Source of the DNA: Clostridia bacterium
GTDB lineage: Bacteria; Bacillota; Sulfobacillia; RBS10-35; JADGHG01
Assembly (NCBI GenBank): GCA_019689585.1
Contig: JADGHG010000008.1
Location: 1 to 33,928, forward strand
Length of the DNA: 33,928 bases
Direction: 5' to 3'
Under the pieces are notes generated by a model. It was given only the letters and a program-made list of their open reading frames with translations, did not search any database and was not told the DNA's origin. Below, one piece after another: positions 31,011 through 33,928 of the stretch. The position numbers and the translations under genes were made by a program. Each line of letters begins with the position of its first letter. The first letter of the stretch is position 1.

Positions 31011-31823
31011 TCAGTAGTGGGCGAGGTTGCCCGTCGCCCGCGCGGCCCGTTCCATGCGGCCGAACACGAGAAGTCCGAGCGCCAGGTAGGCGGCGGAGAC
31101 GACGGAGGCGAGAGCCAGCTCGCGGACCGGCATCTGCCAGAGTCGCGTGCCCTGGGTCATGGCGTCGATCGTGAGGTGCGCCGGCAACGTGAGCGGCAGA
31201 AGGCCGAGGAGCGGCGAGGCGTCGAGCGGGGCCGCGATGAGGAAGATCAGAAGGAACTGGAGCACCTGGTAGAGGGCCTGCACGCGCTTGTAGATCAGCG
31301 CGAGGCCGGCGAGGCCGAAGCCGAGCCCGACGCTCGTCCCGACGACGAGGAGGAGGAGCGGCACGACGGTCGCGAGGTCGACGTGCAGCGTGCGGCCGCT
31401 CGTGAGGAGCATGGCGGCCAGGATGACGGCGGCGATGGCGAAGTTCAGGACCGTGTCGACGAGGACCGTGACGAGCGAGACCCAGCGGAAGCCGAAGGGC
31501 GTCATCATCACCTGCTCCAGGGTGCCCCACTGCGCCTCCTGCATGACCTTGTCGGCGAGGTCCTGGTAGGCCGCGAGCGCGAGGAACCAGAGGAAGAACC
31601 CGACGACGAGCTGGTCGAGCGTGCGACCGAGCCCCGGCACGGGCGAGCCGGCGAAGCCGCCGCCCACGTAGTTGGCGCCGAGGAAGAAGACGAGGAACAC
31701 GAGGTAGAGGGAGACGAGGAGGCCCAGGGTGTTGAAGGCGTAGCGCAGGAACATCACGGCCGAGCGGTGCCAGAGGGCGCGCGCGAGGATCCAGAGGCCT
31801 TCGGCGCCGCGGGCTGCGCTCAC
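31011..31823 (-). CDS. ABC-2 type exporter, permease subunit
   Basis: Membrane half of an ABC exporter. From the GTG at 31823, which overlaps the ATPase stop as GTGA, the product has 270 residues and six hydrophobic segments. The ABC-2 signature stretch is AQWGTLEQVMMTPFGFRW, followed by several helices and LPLTLPAHLTIDAMTQG. Substrate cannot be predicted. The same frame stays open upstream through the ATPase gene, but that translation is not protein-like, so the GTG is the right start. The gene converges on the ferredoxin gene. Confidence 0.9.
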   Translation of the reverse strand: MSAARGAEGLWILARALWHRSAVMFLRYAFNTLGLLVSLYLVFLVFFLGANYVGGGFAGSPVPGLGRTLDQLVVGFFLWFLALAAYQDLADKVMQEAQWGTLEQVMMTPFGFRWVSLVTVLVDTVLNFAIAAVILAAMLLTSGRTLHVDLATVVPLLLLVVGTSVGLGFGLAGLALIYKRVQALYQVLQFLLIFLIAAPLDASPLLGLLPLTLPAHLTIDAMTQGTRLWQMPVRELALASVVSAAYLALGLLVFGRMERAARATGNLAHY

Positions 31824-32830
31824 GGCGAGGACGCCTCCCGCGCCGCCTCCGCCGCCTCCCGCTCGGGGAGCAGCTGGCCGCGGCTGGATGTGACGCGCAG
31901 GAAGACCTCGGCCAGATCGGGCTCGCTCCGCGCGATCGCGCGGAGCGGCGCCCCGAACTCGCGGATGCGGTCGACGACCTCGTAGAGCTCGCCGGCGTCG
32001 GCCAGCTCGACCTCGAACGACGTGCCGGCGGGCGAGCCCTCCCAGGCGCGCACGCGGAAGCGCTCCCGCAGGCGCTCGCACGCCGCCTGCGGCAGCTCGC
32101 CCACCACCTCGATCCGGTAGGCCTCGGCGCGGAAGAGCCCGACGAGGTTCCGCACCTCGTCGTCGACGACGACCCGGCCGGCCGAGAGGATGACGACGCG
32201 GGCGCAGAGGTCCTCGACCACGTCCATGTCGTGGCTCGAGAGCACGATCGTCCGCCCGTGCTCCCGGGCGAGCTCCTTCAGCGTGGCCTGCAGCTGGCGC
32301 GCCGTCGCGAGGTCGAGGCCGAGCGTCGGCTCGTCGAGGAACAGCACCTCGGCCTCGCGCGCGAAGGCGCAGGCGATCGCGACCTTCTGCTTCATGCCCC
32401 GGGAGAGGTCGTTCACGGTGGCGTGCTGGCGGGAGGCGAGGTCGAAGCGCTCGAGGAGCTCGTCGAGGAACGGGCGGCGCCGGCGCGGGTCGACGCCCAT
32501 GAGGCTCGCGAAGAACTCGAGGTTCTCGCGCACGGTGAGCCGCCAGTAGACGTTGCGGCTCCCTTCGAGCACGCTCGCCACGTGGCGGTAGGCGCGAAGC
32601 GGTTCGCGGCGCACGTCCGCGCCCAGGATGCGCACCTCGCCGGCGTCGGGCGTCACAAGGCCGAGGATGCACTTGATGACGGTCGTCTTGCCGGCCCCGT
32701 TCGGGCCGAGGAGGCCCACGACGGAGCCGCGGGGCACCGCAAAGGAGACGCCGTCCACGGCGCGGAGCCGCTTGGCGCCGCGGCCGTACGACTTGCAGAG
32801 CCCTTCGACCGAGACGGCCGCCTCGTCCAC
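31820..32830 (-). CDS. ABC-2 type exporter, ATP-binding subunit
   Basis: ATPase that powers the permease encoded just downstream. The 336-residue product has Walker A GPNGAGKTT (42-50), signature LSRGMKQ (LSGGQ variant), Walker B VLFLDEPTLGLD and the H-loop SSHD. After about residue 215 a C-terminal domain of 120 residues follows, as in NatA- and DrrA-like exporter ATPases. The GTG start has a clean GGAGG six bases upstream. A promoter with direct repeats lies at 32851-32897, so the pair probably has its own regulator, which is not in the window. Confidence 0.94.
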   Translation of the reverse strand: MDEAAVSVEGLCKSYGRGAKRLRAVDGVSFAVPRGSVVGLLGPNGAGKTTVIKCILGLVTPDAGEVRILGADVRREPLRAYRHVASVLEGSRNVYWRLTVRENLEFFASLMGVDPRRRRPFLDELLERFDLASRQHATVNDLSRGMKQKVAIACAFAREAEVLFLDEPTLGLDLATARQLQATLKELAREHGRTIVLSSHDMDVVEDLCARVVILSAGRVVVDDEVRNLVGLFRAEAYRIEVVGELPQAACERLRERFRVRAWEGSPAGTSFEVELADAGELYEVVDRIREFGAPLRAIARSEPDLAEVFLRVTSSRGQLLPEREAAEAAREASSP

Positions 32831-32850
32831 GATCGGCCTCCGTCACCGCG

Positions 32851-32879
32851 AAGGTAATCGTGGACATTAACGGTGTCAA
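32851..32879 (-). promoter_or_regulatory. Promoter of the ABC exporter operon
   Basis: On the minus strand a perfect TTGACA (plus 32874-32879), 17 bases, then TACCTT (plus 32851-32856). The -35 lies in an A+T-rich patch that holds the repeats described next. Confidence 0.6.
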
Positions 32880-32897
32880 TATCGAAGTTAACGATGT
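32867..32897. repeat. Direct repeats over the ABC exporter promoter (operator candidate)
   Basis: TTAACGGTGT (32867-32876) and TTAACGATGT (32888-32897), ten bases with one difference, starting 21 bases apart (two helix turns). The first overlaps the -35. Such phased repeats often bind a repressor or activator; the protein is unknown. Confidence 0.5.
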
Positions 32898-32911
32898 TGC
32901 GAGGCGAGCGA

Positions 32912-33178
32912 TCAGGAGCGACGCGCCGGCACCTTGCGCTCGACCAGCTTGAACATCGCGTGCGCGATGGCCTCGCGCTCCTTCGCGTCGCTCACGTCCC
33001 AGAGCTCCTTCAAGAGGCGCTGTTCCGGGTTCTTCGGCTCGTACGACGCGGCGAGCCAGTCGCCGATCGCCTTGGCCCGGTCGGCCATCATCGCCTGCGA
33101 CATGCCGACGTCCTTGCCGAGGTTCACCTTCTGCTTCAGCTCGCTCAGGAACGCCTCGAACGAATCGGTGAGCGCCAT
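32912..33178 (-). CDS. DUF3243 protein (YmfJ-like)
   Basis: Small protein of unknown function found in spore-forming Bacillota. The 88-residue product matches B. subtilis YmfJ: FLSELKQKVNLGKDVGMSQ, AKAIGDWLAASYEPKNPEQ and LLKELWDVSDAKEREAIAH. ATG 33178 is preceded at eight bases by GGGGAGG. No membrane segment or signal peptide. It lies 50 bases downstream of the hydrolase gene on the same strand and may be cotranscribed with it. Confidence 0.85.
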   Translation of the reverse strand: MALTDSFEAFLSELKQKVNLGKDVGMSQAMMADRAKAIGDWLAASYEPKNPEQRLLKELWDVSDAKEREAIAHAMFKLVERKVPARRS

Positions 33179-33228
33179 GCCCTCGCCTCCCCGGAGATCC
33201 GCTCCCAGTCTTCCCAGGTCGGCTCCGT

Positions 33229-33928
33229 CTATGCGCGGCCGACCGCCGGCGGATCCGGCGCGGCGAGGAAGGAGGTCGCCTCGGCGAGGAAGCGCTCGGG
33301 GTGCTCGACGGGGAGGCAGTGGCCGCAGTCGTCGAACACGACGAGCCGGGCGCACGGCAGCCGCTCGGCCGCGCGCAGGCCCTGGCGAAGCGGCAGCACG
33401 CGGTCCTCGCGGCCCCAGAGGAGGAGGATCGGCTTGGCGAGCGAGGAGAGGGGGACGTCCACCATCATGTCGCGCTGACCTCGGAAGAGGAGGCCGCCCT
33501 CGCGCGCGACGGCGAGTTGCACCTGCGCGTACCACGGCTGGCGCGACATCGCGAGGTGAGCCGCGACGAAGTCGCGCGGGAGCGGCTGGGCGGCGAGGCC
33601 CGGCACGGGCACGGGTCCCTCGCCGGGCGGGAGCGGCGGCAGCGGCCGGCGGGCGAGCCAGGGCCCGAGGAGCGGCGCGCCCAAGAGGCGAAGGGCCCAC
33701 GTCACTTCGGGCCCCAGCCCGGCCGGGGCGGCGAGCACGAGCCGGCGTACGCGCTCGGGCGCGTGCGCGGCCGCGTGGAGCGCCACCCCTCCGCCCAGCG
33801 ACCAGCCGACGAGGTGGGCGGCGGGGAGCTCGAGGGCGTCGAGGAGTTCGGCGACGTAGGCCGCGAGCTCGCGGCCCGGCCGGGGGGAGCGGCGCGGGGG
33901 GGGGGGGTGGTATAAACATCTGACGCGG
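33229..33928 (-). CDS. Alpha/beta hydrolase (5' end outside window)
   Basis: Alpha/beta-fold hydrolase of unknown substrate. The nucleophile elbow GWSLGGG is read from about 33807 down to 33787, then the acid in LLWGREDRVLP and the histidine in FDDCGHCLPVEHPERF. A start at the GTG at 33786 would cut off the catalytic serine, so that start is wrong and the gene extends upstream. The frame is open to the window edge, but above about 33893 it reads through a run of 12 G into HPPPP, where an alpha/beta hydrolase should have a DLPGHG-like segment; the last 35 bases may contain a frame or sequence error. Confidence 0.8.
   Translation of the reverse strand, partial: RVRCLYHPPPPRRSPRPGRELAAYVAELLDALELPAAHLVGWSLGGGVALHAAAHAPERVRRLVLAAPAGLGPEVTWALRLLGAPLLGPWLARRPLPPLPPGEGPVPVPGLAAQPLPRDFVAAHLAMSRQPWYAQVQLAVAREGGLLFRGQRDMMVDVPLSSLAKPILLLWGREDRVLPLRQGLRAAERLPCARLVVFDDCGHCLPVEHPERFLAEATSFLAAPDPPAVGRA
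33896..33907. repeat. Homopolymer of 12 G
   Basis: Twelve consecutive G just 21 bases from the window end, inside the hydrolase gene. The A+T-richer bases that follow (tataaacatctgacg) look unlike the gene. A sequencing or contig-end artefact is a real possibility. Confidence 0.8.

Noticed and set aside
31824-32879. Upstream extension of the permease frame through the ATPase gene as one 622-residue protein
   Set aside because: The upstream part is an Arg/Pro-rich out-of-frame reading of the ATPase; the GTG at 31823 overlapping the ATPase stop explains the permease.
33229-33786. Alpha/beta hydrolase starting at the GTG at 33786
   Set aside because: That start would remove the catalytic serine of GWSLGGG, which is coded immediately upstream in the same frame.

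Overview
The window looks like a piece of chromosome from a very G+C-rich, endospore-forming member of the Bacillota. Three things support this: third codon positions are almost always G or C; the sporulation or transition-state genes abrB, veg, spoVG, spoVT, yabP, yabQ and a SpoVB-like flippase are present; and the gene order follows the origin-proximal tmk-to-yabR stretch of Bacillus subtilis. High-GC lineages such as Thermaerobacter, Symbiobacterium or Limnochordia would fit, but the genus cannot be fixed from this sequence.

Layout. Positions 1-3389 hold the end of an arginase gene, then tmk, darA, holB and rsmI, the last four linked by 4-base ATGA/GTGA overlaps. abrB (3386-3652) points the other way, with its stop codon overlapping that of rsmI. 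From 3829 a promoter drives metG, tatD and rsmA, again with stop/start overlaps, followed by ykuK with its own extended -10. veg (8103-8366) has two tandem consensus promoters and a strong hairpin behind it. A cyanophycin pair (cphB, cphA; 8482-11912) sits between veg and ispE. Then come ispE, a MobA-like nucleotidyltransferase, purR, ilvA and spoVG. A SpoVB/MurJ-type flippase on the minus strand (16336-17658) separates spoVG from glmU, prs, ctc, pth and mfd. spoVT, a second flippase (yabM), a HU gene, rqcP, yabP, yabQ, a small HTH gene, divIC, yabR and tRNA-Leu(UAA) complete the syntenic block. The right end carries trxA (minus), a 7Fe ferredoxin (plus), an ABC-2 exporter pair (minus), a DUF3243 protein (minus) and the end of an alpha/beta hydrolase (minus), cut by the window edge next to a run of 12 G.

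How it works together. Most genes are housekeeping: nucleotide supply (tmk, prs, purR), replication and repair (holB, mfd, HU), translation (metG, rsmI, rsmA, ctc, pth, rqcP, tRNA-Leu), and cell envelope and isoprenoid precursors (glmU, ispE, divIC, flippases). They are interleaved with sporulation regulators. The promoter signals fit that picture: a sigma-H-like site before spoVG and a sigma-G-like site before spoVT match the known control of these genes in B. subtilis, and there is a weak sigma-E-like site before yabP.

Most interesting points: the cyanophycin synthesis/degradation pair embedded in a sporulation-gene neighbourhood with an arginase 8 kb away; three helically phased DnaA-box-like sites in an unusually A+T-rich gap before a small HTH gene and divIC; ilvA in the slot that holds ridA (yabJ) in B. 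subtilis; loss of ricT, yabA, rnmV, yabG and other usual neighbours; and a direct-repeat operator candidate over the ABC exporter promoter. I see no mobile element, CRISPR array or phage gene. No gene-free stretch exceeds 300 bases.
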